Assembly (NCBI RefSeq): GCF_001280015.1
Contig: NZ_LGDV01000237.1
Location: 1 to 26,017, forward strand
Origin: Streptomyces sp. MMG1121
Lineage (GTDB): Bacteria; Actinomycetota; Actinomycetes; Streptomycetales; Streptomycetaceae
DNA length: 26,017 nucleotides
Direction: 5' to 3'
Positions 1 to 13,680 of this stretch are shown here, in pieces (the stretch's first letter is position 1; each line of letters begins with the position of its first letter). Both the position numbers and the translations under genes were made by a program. The notes under the pieces were generated by a model. It searched no databases and was not told the origin of the DNA. It was given only the letters and a program-made list of their open reading frames with translations.

Positions 1-96
1 GAAACGCCCGGTTACATTCCGAACCCGGAAGCTAAGCCTCACAGCGCCGATGGTACTGCAGGGGGGACCCTGTGGGAGAGTAGGACGCCGCCGAAC
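1..96 (+). rRNA. rrf: 5S ribosomal RNA, 3' part (5' end outside window)
   Basis: The window opens inside a 5S rRNA. The segment beginning GAAACGCCCGGTTACATTCC, the loop around GAACCCGGAAGCTAAGCC, and the end GGACGCCGCCGAAC match actinobacterial 5S rRNA. Roughly the first 23 bases (the 5' strand of the terminal helix) lie before position 1. The 3' end is placed at the C closing CCGCCGAAC, which would pair with the missing 5' GTTTCGGTGG. It is the last gene of an rrn operon and is followed within 10 bases by a strong terminator. Confidence 0.95.
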
Positions 97-105
97 AATT
101 CTTCC

Positions 106-149
106 AAAAAGGTCGGATCCTGAACTTCGGTTCGGGGTCCGGCCTTTTT
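106..149 (+). terminator. rrn operon rho-independent terminator
   Basis: A 15-bp stem (from GGTCGGATCC to GGTCCGGCC, with three G-U pairs) closes on a TTCG tetraloop. It is flanked by A5 on the left and T5 on the right. It starts about 10 bases after the 5S rRNA end, as expected for the end of a ribosomal RNA operon. Confidence 0.9.
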
Positions 150-197
150 ACGTTTTGCTTAACGTGTCGTTCACGTTGCGCGCTCAGCATCCAGCAC

Positions 198-875
198 ATG
201 GGAACTGCTGCAATGCTCAGGGCCGCCGGCGTCGGAGTCGGTGACGAGGTCGTCGTACCGGCCTTCGGGAACGTCGAGCTCGCCGAGGCCGTGACCCTGG
301 CCGGTGCGCTCCCGGTCTTCGCCGACATAGACCCGGTGACGTACTGCCTCGATCCCGGCGCTGTCGAGGCCGCCGTAACTCCCCGCACGGCCGCCGTCGT
401 TGCCATACACCGCTTCGGACGGGGGGCCGACATCGGGCGGTTGCACGCGCTGGGGCAGCGGCAGGGGCTGCTGGTGCTGGAGCAGGGCGAGTCCGAGGCG
501 CCGCACGACGAGATAGCTCAGCGCAGACAGCGGGCCGCTTACCTCGACGCCAAGCTCAAGGGAGTGCGTACGCCGGACGGTGGTGACGGGCACACGTACC
601 AGCAGTACGTCGTGCGGGTGCCGGGGAACGGCCGGCCGGACCGGGACGCCTTCGCGCGCGCTTTGCGGGCCAGGGGCGTTGAATGCCGGGTGCCGGTCAA
701 GACGCCTGTGCACCGGCTGCCGGAATTCCGCCGGTGCGTAGCGCTGCCCGAGACGGAACTGGCGGCGGACGAGACGCTCGCGCTGCCCGTGGACGCCTCG
801 CTCACCAAGCGGGAGATGCAGCGCATCGTCTCCGCGTGCAACGCCCTCGGCGGACTGCTGCAGCCCGCCTTCTGA
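198..875 (+). CDS. Shortened DegT/DnrJ/EryC1/StrS aminotransferase-like protein
   Basis: The 225-residue product resembles PLP-dependent sugar aminotransferases of the DegT/StrS family, which are normally about 370 residues. The opening MGTAAMLRAAGVGVGDEVVVP corresponds to family sequence around residues 50-70. VFADIDPVTYCLDPGAVEAA and VTPRTAAVVAIHRFGRGADI follow the family pattern up to the strand that normally ends in the cofactor-contacting VVEDAAQ-like motif, here LVLEQGESE. The next ~100-130 residues of the family, including the Schiff-base lysine segment, are missing. The sequence resumes with the C-terminal part (AYLDAKLKG, then TYQQYVVRVPG). Both reading frame and codon bias are intact, so this is an internally deleted but maintained gene rather than a decayed one. 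It should not be a normal transaminase; the real role is unknown. No clear ribosome-binding site precedes the ATG. The next in-frame ATG, at 213, is possible. Confidence 0.7.
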   Translation: MGTAAMLRAAGVGVGDEVVVPAFGNVELAEAVTLAGALPVFADIDPVTYCLDPGAVEAAVTPRTAAVVAIHRFGRGADIGRLHALGQRQGLLVLEQGESEAPHDEIAQRRQRAAYLDAKLKGVRTPDGGDGHTYQQYVVRVPGNGRPDRDAFARALRARGVECRVPVKTPVHRLPEFRRCVALPETELAADETLALPVDASLTKREMQRIVSACNALGGLLQPAF

Positions 876-892
876 TCGGGGTCCGAACGAGT

Positions 893-922
893 TTGGGAAC
901 TCGGGCCAGTTCGGGGTACAGT
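893..922 (+). promoter_or_regulatory. Putative promoter of the tRNA-Thr gene
   Basis: TTGGGA (893-898) and TACAGT (917-922) are separated by 18 bases and fit the vegetative -35/-10 pattern. They lie just after the aminotransferase-like stop codon and 37 bases before the mature tRNA, leaving room for a short 5' leader. Inferred from sequence only. Confidence 0.5.
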
Positions 923-959
923 TTCCTCGTCGCCGAGAGGGAAACCTCAAAAACGACAG

Positions 960-1035
960 GCCCCCATAGCTCAGTCGGCAGAGCGTCTCCATGGTAAGGA
1001 GAAGGTCAACGGTTCGATTCCGTTTGGGGGCTCCA
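960..1035 (+). tRNA. tRNA-Thr (anticodon GGU)
   Basis: A complete 76-base cloverleaf is present. The acceptor stem is GCCCCCA with TGGGGGC, the D stem GCTC/GAGC, and the anticodon stem TCTCC/GGAGA around loop ATGGTAA with anticodon GGT. The variable loop is AGGTC, and the T stem AACGG/CCGTT encloses TTCGATT. The discriminator base is T (U in the RNA) and CCA is encoded (1033-1035). Anticodon GGU reads ACC and ACU, making this a threonine tRNA. Confidence 0.96.
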
Positions 1036-1037
1036 GT

Positions 1038-1071
1038 AAAAAGGCCCCACCCTTTCGGGTGGGGCCTTTTT
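1038..1071. terminator. Bidirectional terminator between tRNA-Thr and osaC
   Basis: The near-perfect palindrome A5-GGCCCCACCC-TTTC-GGGTGGGGCC-T5 has a 10-bp GC stem flanked by A5/T5. It can terminate transcription in both directions. It begins three bases after the tRNA CCA end and its last base is the last base of the osaC stop codon on the other strand. Confidence 0.92.
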
Positions 1072-3830
1072 CATGCCTCCTGATGGATTCCCGGGACCCG
1101 CATCGCCAGAATTGCCATGTCGTCCGACGGGGCGTCGGACGCGAAGCGTTCCACCGCGCGCATGATGCGTGCCGCGACCGCGCCCGCCGTCAGGCCCGTG
1201 CACGTGGTGAGGACGTCGGCGAGGCCGTCGTCGCCCAGCATGCGCGTGCCCTCACGGCGTTCGGTGACCCCGTCCGTGACGCAGAGCAGCACATCACCCG
1301 GGTCGAGGGTGACCATCTCCTCGTACAGCTCCAGGTCCTCGATGACGCCCAGCAGCGGCTGGGGTTCGGCGGCCGTGACCACCGTGCCGTCCTGGCGCAG
1401 GCGCAGCGGGAGCGGGTGGCCGGCGCAGACCACCTTCAGTTCGGCGCTGCCGTCCGCCTGGGGGCGCATCTCGCCGTAGAGAAGGGTCAGGAAGCGGCTG
1501 CGGTCGCCCTCGTCGAGGATCGCGGAGTTCAGGCGCTCCAGGACCGCCGGGCCGGACAGGCCCTCGCGGGCCAGCAGGCGCAGGGCGTGCCGGGCGAGGC
1601 CGGTGACCGCCGCCGCGTTGGGGCCCGTACCGCAGACGTCGCCGATGGCGAAGCCGTAGGCGCCGTTGCCGATCGGGAAGAGGTCGTAGAAGTCGCCGCC
1701 GACCTCGTTGCCCTCGCCGGCCGCGCGGTAGATGACCTCCACCTCGACGCCGTCGATGTGCGGCGTGCCGGGTGGGAGCAGGCTGCGCTGGAGGGCCTGG
1801 CTGATGGCCGTGCGCTCCGAGTAGAGGCGGGCGTTGTCCAGGGCGAGCGCGGCCCGGCGGGACAAGTCCTCCGCCAGCTCCAGGATCTCCTGGCGGAAGT
1901 GTTCGTCGGTGGGCTTGCCGAGGACGAGCATGCCGATGACGCGGTTGCGGGCGACGAGCGGCAGCACGACCGTCTCGCCGCCGACCGCGGAGGCCGTGGC
2001 GAGCGTCGGGCCGATGCTCGAGGAGACCCGGTGCGTGGGCCCGCCGGACAGCCCGAGGCTGCGCATGGAGGTGCGCAGGGCCGCCTGGTGTGCCACCTCG
2101 GCGGGAACGGTCCACACACGGGCCCCGGGGGTCGGTACCGGGTCCGGCGGGGCGATCTTCGACAGCAGCGACTTGATGCCGTCGATGAGTTCCTCGTCCT
2201 CGTGCAGAACGTACGACAGGTACGGATCCGAGGCCTGGTCGGCGATCGTGTAGACGGCGCACCAGGTGGCCAGCGTCGGCACGGTCATCTGGGCCATCAG
2301 GGCCAGGGTCTGGTCGCGGTCGAGCGTGCCGGCCAGCAGGTCGGAGGCCTCGACCAGGAAGCTGAGGGAGCCGCGGCGCAGGCGTTCCAGTTCGCCGAGG
2401 CGGGCCGACTCGACGGCCAGGGCGATGCGGTCGGCGGCGAACTGCAGGCGCAGCGCCTCCTCGTTGGAGTAGCGCCCGGGTGCCTCGGCCGCGACGCCGA
2501 GGGAGCCGGTGAGGCGGCCCTCGACCTTCAGCGGGACGGTCACGACCGAGCGCATGCCGGTGCCGGACAGCAGGCCGACGGCGCCGGGTACGGCCGTCAG
2601 GTCGTCATGGACGGCGGGCATGCGCGCGGAGCCGTAGCGACCCGGGCCAGCTTCGACGGGCACGCGCGCGAAGCGCTGGCGGGCGGAGGGCAGGCCGGTG
2701 GAGGCGCGGACCTCCAGCTCCGTCTCGTCGTCGGTGGCCAGCAGCAGGAAGGCGGAGTCGCCGTCGAGCATGTCGCGGGCGCGTTCCACCGTGCGCTGCA
2801 GGAGGCCGTCGAGGTCGTCCGGGGCGGGGGAGCCGATGAACACCTCGAACGGGTCGGTGTTCTGGCCGTCGGAGGGCTGGCTCTGGTCCCCGGCCGGGAC
2901 GCGGGACGGCGTCTGGAGTACGGCGCGTTCGTGGTCGCGCACCAGGAGGCAGACGGTGGAGGGCTCGCCGCCGGTGTCGCGGACCCTGAGGTGGGAGGCG
3001 TAGACCGGGGCCACGCGGCCGTCGGCGCCGCGGACGCCGTAGCTTCCCTCCCAGCGGGACAGCTGGAGGGCCTCGGCGATGCCGGTGCTGGTGCCGGGGG
3101 TGTGCGGCCAGGCCGCGAGTTCGGTGAGGGGCCTGCCGATGATCTCTGTCGCCGCGTACCCGAACAGTTCCTCGGCGTCCTCGTTCCAGGCGGTGATGGC
3201 GCCCTTGCGGTCGACCTGGAGGACCGCGACCCGGACCCGGCCGTCGGCGAGCGGGAGCAGCTCGGCGGGCAGGGACGGGCCCGCGGTACGGGTGCCGACC
3301 GGGCGCTGGGGGAGGTTGAGCTGGAACCAGACGTTCTTGTGCGTGGGGGTGTAGTCCACGCCCCAGCGGGCGGCCAGGGCCGCGCACAGCTGGAGGCCAC
3401 GACCCCCTTCGCGGTCGGGGCTGCCCATCGTGGCGGCAGCGCTCTGGAGGGGGACCTCGCGTTCCGGGTAGCGGTCGGAGACCTCGATGCGCACACCGTC
3501 CTCGGTGCGCAGGCACAGCACGTCGGCGTGCGTGCCCGCGTGGACGACCGCGTTGGTCACCAGCTCGCTGGTGAGGACGACGGCGTCGTCGACGATGTCG
3601 GCAAAGCCCCAGCCCTGGAGCGTGTCGCGGACGAAGGACCGGGCGGTCGCGACCGATCGCCCGACGGGCTCAAAGGTGGCGGCCGCGCGCGCGGTGATCA
3701 CAGAACTCCTCGGCCAGTTGTCGACGTGCAGGGCAGCATGGCCGGCCGGCTCGTGCCGCTGCTGCGGCATCCGCTCGCCCGTCGGCTGTGGCTCCGGGGG
3801 CTGTCCCCCGGGGATCACTCCGGTGGTCAT
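1071..3830 (-). CDS. osaC: OsaC-like multidomain regulator: RsbW-type ATPase, PAS, GAF and PP2C phosphatase
   Basis: The 919-residue product contains several signalling modules. Residues about 50-165 are an RsbW/SpoIIAB-type serine-kinase ATPase (N-box SELVTNAVVHA at 88-98, IEVSD, EGGRGLQL at 141-148). Residues about 190-310 are a PAS domain (ITAWNEDAEELFGY). GAF-like sensor regions follow to about residue 690. The C-terminal ~220 residues are a PP2C/SpoIIE phosphatase (VGGDFYD, GDVCGTG, VTDGVTERR, SDDMAIL) with the metal-binding aspartates present. S. coelicolor OsaC has this architecture, is divergent from osaAB, and returns SigB activity to baseline after osmotic stress. The gene is divergent from osaA and ends inside a shared terminator. 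The start is uncertain: ATG 3830 has GGAGGGG about 12 bases upstream. A TTG at 3917 would add 29 residues. Confidence 0.88.
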   Translation of the reverse strand: MTTGVIPGGQPPEPQPTGERMPQQRHEPAGHAALHVDNWPRSSVITARAAATFEPVGRSVATARSFVRDTLQGWGFADIVDDAVVLTSELVTNAVVHAGTHADVLCLRTEDGVRIEVSDRYPEREVPLQSAAATMGSPDREGGRGLQLCAALAARWGVDYTPTHKNVWFQLNLPQRPVGTRTAGPSLPAELLPLADGRVRVAVLQVDRKGAITAWNEDAEELFGYAATEIIGRPLTELAAWPHTPGTSTGIAEALQLSRWEGSYGVRGADGRVAPVYASHLRVRDTGGEPSTVCLLVRDHERAVLQTPSRVPAGDQSQPSDGQNTDPFEVFIGSPAPDDLDGLLQRTVERARDMLDGDSAFLLLATDDETELEVRASTGLPSARQRFARVPVEAGPGRYGSARMPAVHDDLTAVPGAVGLLSGTGMRSVVTVPLKVEGRLTGSLGVAAEAPGRYSNEEALRLQFAADRIALAVESARLGELERLRRGSLSFLVEASDLLAGTLDRDQTLALMAQMTVPTLATWCAVYTIADQASDPYLSYVLHEDEELIDGIKSLLSKIAPPDPVPTPGARVWTVPAEVAHQAALRTSMRSLGLSGGPTHRVSSSIGPTLATASAVGGETVVLPLVARNRVIGMLVLGKPTDEHFRQEILELAEDLSRRAALALDNARLYSERTAISQALQRSLLPPGTPHIDGVEVEVIYRAAGEGNEVGGDFYDLFPIGNGAYGFAIGDVCGTGPNAAAVTGLARHALRLLAREGLSGPAVLERLNSAILDEGDRSRFLTLLYGEMRPQADGSAELKVVCAGHPLPLRLRQDGTVVTAAEPQPLLGVIEDLELYEEMVTLDPGDVLLCVTDGVTERREGTRMLGDDGLADVLTTCTGLTAGAVAARIMRAVERFASDAPSDDMAILAMRVPGIHQEA

Positions 3831-4143
3831 GGTCTGCGGCCGCCCCTCCGATGCCCGCTCGTTCTCGTGCCACCGCCCAAGCCGGTCGGACCGGTGCGGC
3901 TGGACAGCCGGATGCAAGGTTACTTACCTTCACCGTCCGAGCGGATGCCGGTCACCGGTGTTTACCCCCCACGGTGTGCGGGCGATGTGCGAAGCTGCCG
4001 AACTGTTATGGCCTGGTTCGGCCCGGGTGAAACACTGGGCAAGATTCTGATGAAGGTCGGGTCGGGCTGCGTGTGTTCCGTGTACGGCGGGCAGCAGCCT
4101 CTGGTGTGGCCGGATCTCGTCTGGCAGAAATACGCAGCAGTAA

Positions 4144-4163
4144 CGGATACGCGGAAGTATCCG
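4144..4163. promoter_or_regulatory. Inverted repeat in the osaC-osaA divergent intergenic region
   Basis: CGGATAC-GCGGAA-GTATCCG has perfect 7-bp arms and a 6-base spacer. It sits about 85 bases before the osaA start, in the roughly 415 bases between the two divergent genes. It could be an operator or overlap a promoter. I found no convincing -10/-35 pair or SigB-type promoter (GNNT-N14-16-GGGTAY) in the region. A possible -10 for osaC (TAACCT on the minus strand, 3917-3922) lacks a recognisable -35. I see no small gene in the gap. Confidence 0.35.
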
Positions 4164-4247
4164 GTATGCCGATGACCGGCAGGCCGGGGCCGAAGCGGCC
4201 GAGCACGGAGCACAGCAGTAGCGGTCTACCCCTCCGGGAGGGACACA

Positions 4248-9707
<5,460 letters not shown>

Positions 9708-9714
9708 CCCGAAG

Positions 9715-9745
9715 GGTTCCCCGGGATGTGAACGCCCGGGGAACC
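9715..9745 (+). terminator. Terminator after osaA
   Basis: GGTTCCCCGGG and CCCGGGGAACC form a perfect 11-bp stem around a 9-base loop, starting 8 bases after the osaA stop. There is no T-run, which is usual for Streptomyces terminators. It implies that osaB is at least partly transcribed from its own promoter. Confidence 0.8.
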
Positions 9746-10005
9746 TCTGGCGGTCGTCGGGAGTTGCGCATGTGAGGCGGCTGCGAACGTAGGACTCAAG
9801 GGGGCCGCGCACGTATGGGAATGCCGGATTCCGGGAACCATCCGGACCCCTGCTGCGTTTCCGTTACGTGCACAGTGACATCGCGGTGACAGGGTGTGGC
9901 GACGGGCGGGGTACGGCTACGATGACCGGCACAAGGACGGGCGGCGATAGGGAGTCGTCCCCTGGGGCGGCGCCCGGTGTACCGCCGGGGCGAGGAGGGC
10001 GGGCC

Positions 10006-10686
10006 ATGGTGCAGAAGGCCAAGATCCTCCTGGTCGATGACCGGCCGGAGAATCTGCTGGCGCTGGAGGCGATCCTCTCTGCGCTCGATCAGACGCTGGT
10101 GCGGGCATCGTCCGGGGAGGAAGCGCTCAAGGCACTGCTCACGGACGATTTCGCGGTCATCCTGCTGGATGTCCAGATGCCGGGCATGGACGGATTCGAG
10201 ACCGCCGCGCACATCAAGCGGCGCGAGCGGACCCGGGACATCCCGATCATCTTTCTCACGGCGATCAACCATGGACCGCACCACACCTTCCGCGGGTACG
10301 CGGCGGGCGCGGTGGACTACATCTCCAAGCCGTTCGACCCGTGGGTGCTGCGCGCGAAGGTCTCGGTCTTCGTCGAGCTGTACATGAAGAACTGCCAGCT
10401 GCGCGAGCAGGCGGCTCTGCTGCGGCTGCAGTTGGAGGGCGGCGGCAAGGGCGCGGTCGGCGGCAAGGAGTCGGCCGGGCTGCTCGCCGAGCTGTCCGCG
10501 CGGCTCGCGGCTGTCGAGGAGCAGGCCGAGGCGCTGTCCAAGCAGCTGGACGACGATTCGGCGGATGCGGCCGCGGTGGCCACGGCGGCTCACCTGGAGC
10601 GCAAACTCACCGGGCTGCGCCGCGCGCTGGACGCCCTGGAGCCGGGTGCCGGGGCCGGCGGTTCGTCGGTGCCGGCGCAGAACTGA
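10006..10686 (+). CDS. osaB: OsaB-like response regulator (receiver plus coiled-coil output)
   Basis: The product has 226 residues. Residues 5-125 form a CheY-type receiver: acidic pair in ILLVDDRPENLLAL, phospho-acceptor Asp55 in VILLDVQMPGMDG, the conserved Thr of IIFLTA, and the Lys of YISKPFDP. The remaining ~100 residues are charged, Leu/Ala-rich and predicted coiled coil (LLAELSARLAAVEEQAEALSK). No HTH or other DNA-binding domain is visible. The start ATG has GGAGGG six bases upstream; an in-frame start upstream at 9868 lacks such a site. In S. coelicolor OsaB is required for growth and differentiation under high osmolarity. The output presumably works by protein contact. The roughly 300-base gap from osaA holds the osaA terminator and otherwise no gene that I can support. 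Confidence 0.9.
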   Translation: MVQKAKILLVDDRPENLLALEAILSALDQTLVRASSGEEALKALLTDDFAVILLDVQMPGMDGFETAAHIKRRERTRDIPIIFLTAINHGPHHTFRGYAAGAVDYISKPFDPWVLRAKVSVFVELYMKNCQLREQAALLRLQLEGGGKGAVGGKESAGLLAELSARLAAVEEQAEALSKQLDDDSADAAAVATAAHLERKLTGLRRALDALEPGAGAGGSSVPAQN

Positions 10687-10797
10687 CGTACACCGGGACG
10701 GCGGTTGCCCATGAGTGTGCGTCAGTTCCGGGTACCCGCAAGGGCGACACGAACGGGTGAAGCTGTGGGCACACGTGTCCGCTGTCGTCTCCACCGG

Positions 10798-10803
10798 TAA
10801 TCT
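10798..10803 (+). promoter_or_regulatory. -10 element giving a leaderless ftsK transcript
   Basis: TAATCT (TANNNT) lies exactly seven bases before the ftsK ATG. This places the expected transcription start on the A of the start codon. There is no Shine-Dalgarno sequence before that ATG, in agreement with a leaderless mRNA. A -35 element is not obvious. Confidence 0.55.
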
Positions 10804-10810
10804 CACATCC

Positions 10811-13564
10811 ATGGCCTCACGTCCCTCCGCAGCCAAGAAGCAGCCCGCGAAGAAGGCGGCTGCTCCCGCGAAGGCTGCGGCGAGGAAGCCCGCGGCCAAG
10901 AAGACCCCGGCCAAGAAGGCGCCCGCCAAGAAGGCCCCGGCGAAGAAGGCGGCGCCGCCGAAGCCGGCACCGAACCCCACCGGGGGCGTGTACCGGCTGG
11001 TGCGCGCCCTCTGGCTCGGCCTCGCGCACGCCGTCGGCGCCGTCTTCCGCGGCATAGGGCAGGGTGCGAGGAACCTCGACCCGGCCCACCGCAAGGACGG
11101 CGTCGCGCTGCTGCTCCTCGGTGTCGCGCTGATCGTCGCCGCCGGCACCTGGGCCGACCTGAAGGGCCCTGTCGGCGACCTCGTGGAGATCCTTGTCACC
11201 GGCGCCTTCGGCCGGCTCGACCTGCTGGTGCCGATACTGCTCGCGGTGATCGCCGTACGGTTCATCCGGCATCCGGAGAAGCCGGAGGCCAACGGGCGCA
11301 TCGTGATCGGCCTGTCCGCGCTCGTCATCGGCGTGCTCGGACAGGTCCACATCGCCTGCGGCGCGCCCGCGCGCAGCGACGGCATGCAGGCCATAAGGGA
11401 TGCCGGCGGCCTCATCGGCTGGGCGGCGGCGACCCCCCTGACGTACACCATGTCCGACGTGCTCGCCGTACCCCTGCTGGTGCTGCTGACGGTCTTCGGT
11501 CTGCTCGTGGTGACCGCCACTCCGGTCAACGCCATCCCGCAGCGGCTGCGGGCACTCGGCGTGCGCCTGGGCGTGCTGCACGATTACGAGGCGCAGGAGT
11601 TCACCACCGAGGACGACGAGCGCTACGACGAGCAGTGGCGCGAGGCGCTGCCCGCGCGCCCGCGCAGGCGCTCCGGCGCCCCCCAGGCGTACGACCCCGA
11701 CAGCGCCGAGGAAGAGGCCCTCTCGCGGCGCCGCGGCCGCCCCAGGCGCTCCGCGGTGCCCCAGCCCGACCCGCAGCGCCAGATGGACGCCGTGGACGTC
11801 GCGGCGGCCGCCGCTGCCGCTCTCGACGGCGCCGTGCTGCACGGCATGCCGCCTTCCCCGCTGGTCGCCGACCTCACGCAGGGCGTCACCGTCGGGGACC
11901 GCGAGGAGACCACCCCGGTGCCCACTCCCGCGCCCGCGCCCGCCCCGGCCCCCGCGCCCTCGCCGGTGCCGGCCGCGCGTCCCGAGCAGGAGCAGCTCAA
12001 GGCCGGGATCGTCCCCGACCTGACCAAGAAGGCCCCCGAGGAGACACGGGACCTGCCCCCGCGCGCGGAGCAGCTCCAGCTCGCCGGGGACATCACCTAC
12101 GCGCTGCCCTCCCTGGACCTCCTCACCCGCGGCGGCCCCGGCAAGGCGCGCAGCGAGGCCAACGACGCGGTCGTCGCCTCGCTCAGCCAGGTCTTCTCCG
12201 AGTTCAAGGTGGACGCGGCCGTCACCGGCTTCACCCGCGGTCCGACGGTCACCCGCTACGAGGTGGAGCTCGGCCCCGCCGTGAAGGTCGAGCGGATCAC
12301 CGCCCTGACCAAGAACATCGCGTACGCGGTCGCCAGCCCGGACGTGCGGATCATCAGCCCCATCCCCGGCAAGTCCGCGGTCGGCATCGAGATCCCGAAC
12401 ACCGACCGGGAGATGGTCAACCTCGGCGACGTGCTGCGGCTCGCGGAGTCCGCCGAGGACGACGACCCGATGCTGGTCGCCTTCGGCAAGGACGTCGAGG
12501 GCGGGTACGTCATGCACTCGCTGGCGAAGATGCCGCACATGCTGGTCGCCGGCGCGACCGGCTCCGGCAAGTCGTCCTGCATCAACTGCCTGATCACCTC
12601 GATCATGATGCGGGCGACCCCGGAGGAGGTCCGGATGATCCTGGTCGACCCCAAGCGGGTCGAGCTGACCGCGTACGAGGGCATCCCGCACCTGATCACC
12701 CCGATCATCACCAACCCCAAGCGGGCCGCCGAGGCGCTCCAGTGGGTCGTACGCGAGATGGATCTGCGCTACGACGACCTGGCCGCGTTCGGCTTCCGGC
12801 ACATCGACGACTTCAACCAGGCGATCCGCGACGGCAAGGTCAAGCTGCCCGAAGGCAGCGAGCGCGAGCTGCAGCCGTACCCGTATCTGCTGGTGATCGT
12901 GGACGAGCTGGCCGACCTGATGATGGTCGCGCCGCGCGACGTCGAGGACGCGATCGTGCGCATCACGCAGCTCGCGCGCGCGGCCGGCATCCACCTGGTG
13001 CTCGCCACCCAGCGTCCGTCGGTCGACGTGGTCACCGGTCTGATCAAGGCCAACGTGCCCTCCCGGCTGGCCTTCGCCACCTCCTCGCTGGCCGACTCGC
13101 GCGTCATCCTCGACCAGCCCGGCGCCGAGAAGCTGATCGGCAAGGGCGACGGACTGTTCTTGCCGATGGGGGCGAACAAGCCGACCCGTATGCAGGGCGC
13201 GTTCGTGACCGAGGCCGAGGTCGCGGGCGTCGTGCAGCACTGCAAGGACCAGATGGCGCCGGTCTTCCGGGACGACGTCACCGTGGGCACCAAGCAGAAG
13301 AAGGAGATCGACGAGGACATCGGCGACGACCTCGACCTGCTGTGCCAGGCGGCCGAACTGGTCGTCTCCACGCAGTTCGGCTCGACGTCCATGCTCCAGC
13401 GCAAGCTGCGCGTCGGCTTCGCCAAGGCCGGGCGGCTCATGGACCTCATGGAGTCCCGCAGCGTCGTGGGACCGAGCGAGGGCTCCAAGGCACGTGACGT
13501 CCTGGTGAAGCCGGACGAGCTGGACGGCGTGCTCGCGCTGATACGCGGGGAGTCCGAGGGGTAG
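10811..13564 (+). CDS. ftsK: DNA translocase FtsK/SpoIIIE
   Basis: The 917-residue septal DNA pump clears chromosomes from closing septa. Residues 1-60 are very rich in Lys, Ala and Pro, with AKKAPAKK-like repeats that may contact DNA or septal partners. Four membrane segments follow (for example GVALLLLGVALIVAAGTWA and VLAVPLLVLLTVFGLLVV). A Pro/Ala linker contains PAPAPAPAPAPSP. The RecA-like motor has Walker A GATGSGKSS near residue 581 and Walker B LLVIVDELADL near 693. A C-terminal winged-helix gamma domain (about residues 840-910) would read the polar KOPS/SRS sequences. The ATG at 10811 is preferred over upstream in-frame starts. It begins the typical Streptomyces MASR N-terminus, and a -10 element is positioned for leaderless transcription. 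Confidence 0.95.
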   Translation: MASRPSAAKKQPAKKAAAPAKAAARKPAAKKTPAKKAPAKKAPAKKAAPPKPAPNPTGGVYRLVRALWLGLAHAVGAVFRGIGQGARNLDPAHRKDGVALLLLGVALIVAAGTWADLKGPVGDLVEILVTGAFGRLDLLVPILLAVIAVRFIRHPEKPEANGRIVIGLSALVIGVLGQVHIACGAPARSDGMQAIRDAGGLIGWAAATPLTYTMSDVLAVPLLVLLTVFGLLVVTATPVNAIPQRLRALGVRLGVLHDYEAQEFTTEDDERYDEQWREALPARPRRRSGAPQAYDPDSAEEEALSRRRGRPRRSAVPQPDPQRQMDAVDVAAAAAAALDGAVLHGMPPSPLVADLTQGVTVGDREETTPVPTPAPAPAPAPAPSPVPAARPEQEQLKAGIVPDLTKKAPEETRDLPPRAEQLQLAGDITYALPSLDLLTRGGPGKARSEANDAVVASLSQVFSEFKVDAAVTGFTRGPTVTRYEVELGPAVKVERITALTKNIAYAVASPDVRIISPIPGKSAVGIEIPNTDREMVNLGDVLRLAESAEDDDPMLVAFGKDVEGGYVMHSLAKMPHMLVAGATGSGKSSCINCLITSIMMRATPEEVRMILVDPKRVELTAYEGIPHLITPIITNPKRAAEALQWVVREMDLRYDDLAAFGFRHIDDFNQAIRDGKVKLPEGSERELQPYPYLLVIVDELADLMMVAPRDVEDAIVRITQLARAAGIHLVLATQRPSVDVVTGLIKANVPSRLAFATSSLADSRVILDQPGAEKLIGKGDGLFLPMGANKPTRMQGAFVTEAEVAGVVQHCKDQMAPVFRDDVTVGTKQKKEIDEDIGDDLDLLCQAAELVVSTQFGSTSMLQRKLRVGFAKAGRLMDLMESRSVVGPSEGSKARDVLVKPDELDGVLALIRGESEG

Positions 13565-13680
13565 GAGCTAAGAGCCGTCCGGTGCAGGCGGGTTACGCCG
13601 GGCGGCCGGGTCGCCGTGATCCACCCGTTAGAGATCGGCGAGCAACCGTTTCCCTTTGTCATACGTCAAGTTGAGCGAGA

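Noticed and set aside
3831..3917. Longer OsaC starting at TTG 3917
   Set aside because: TTG starts are rare, the added residues show no conserved features, and a possible -10 element overlaps that codon; kept only as an alternative.
1059..4175. A 1038-residue plus-strand open frame opposite osaC
   Set aside because: Antisense image of osaC with no domain similarity; it would also run through the bidirectional terminator.
9886..9923. SigB-type promoter (GGGTAC at 9908) or vegetative promoter (TACGAT at 9918) upstream of osaB
   Set aside because: No GNNT at 14-16 bases for the first and no suitable -35 for the second; osaB surely has a promoter but I cannot place it.
10781..10803. A RecA-NDp promoter at ftsK, by analogy with rimO and lhr
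   Set aside because: The bases before TAATCT (CTGTCGTCT) match only TGTC plus the R position, and with a 7-base rather than 8-base spacer; only the leaderless -10 is kept.
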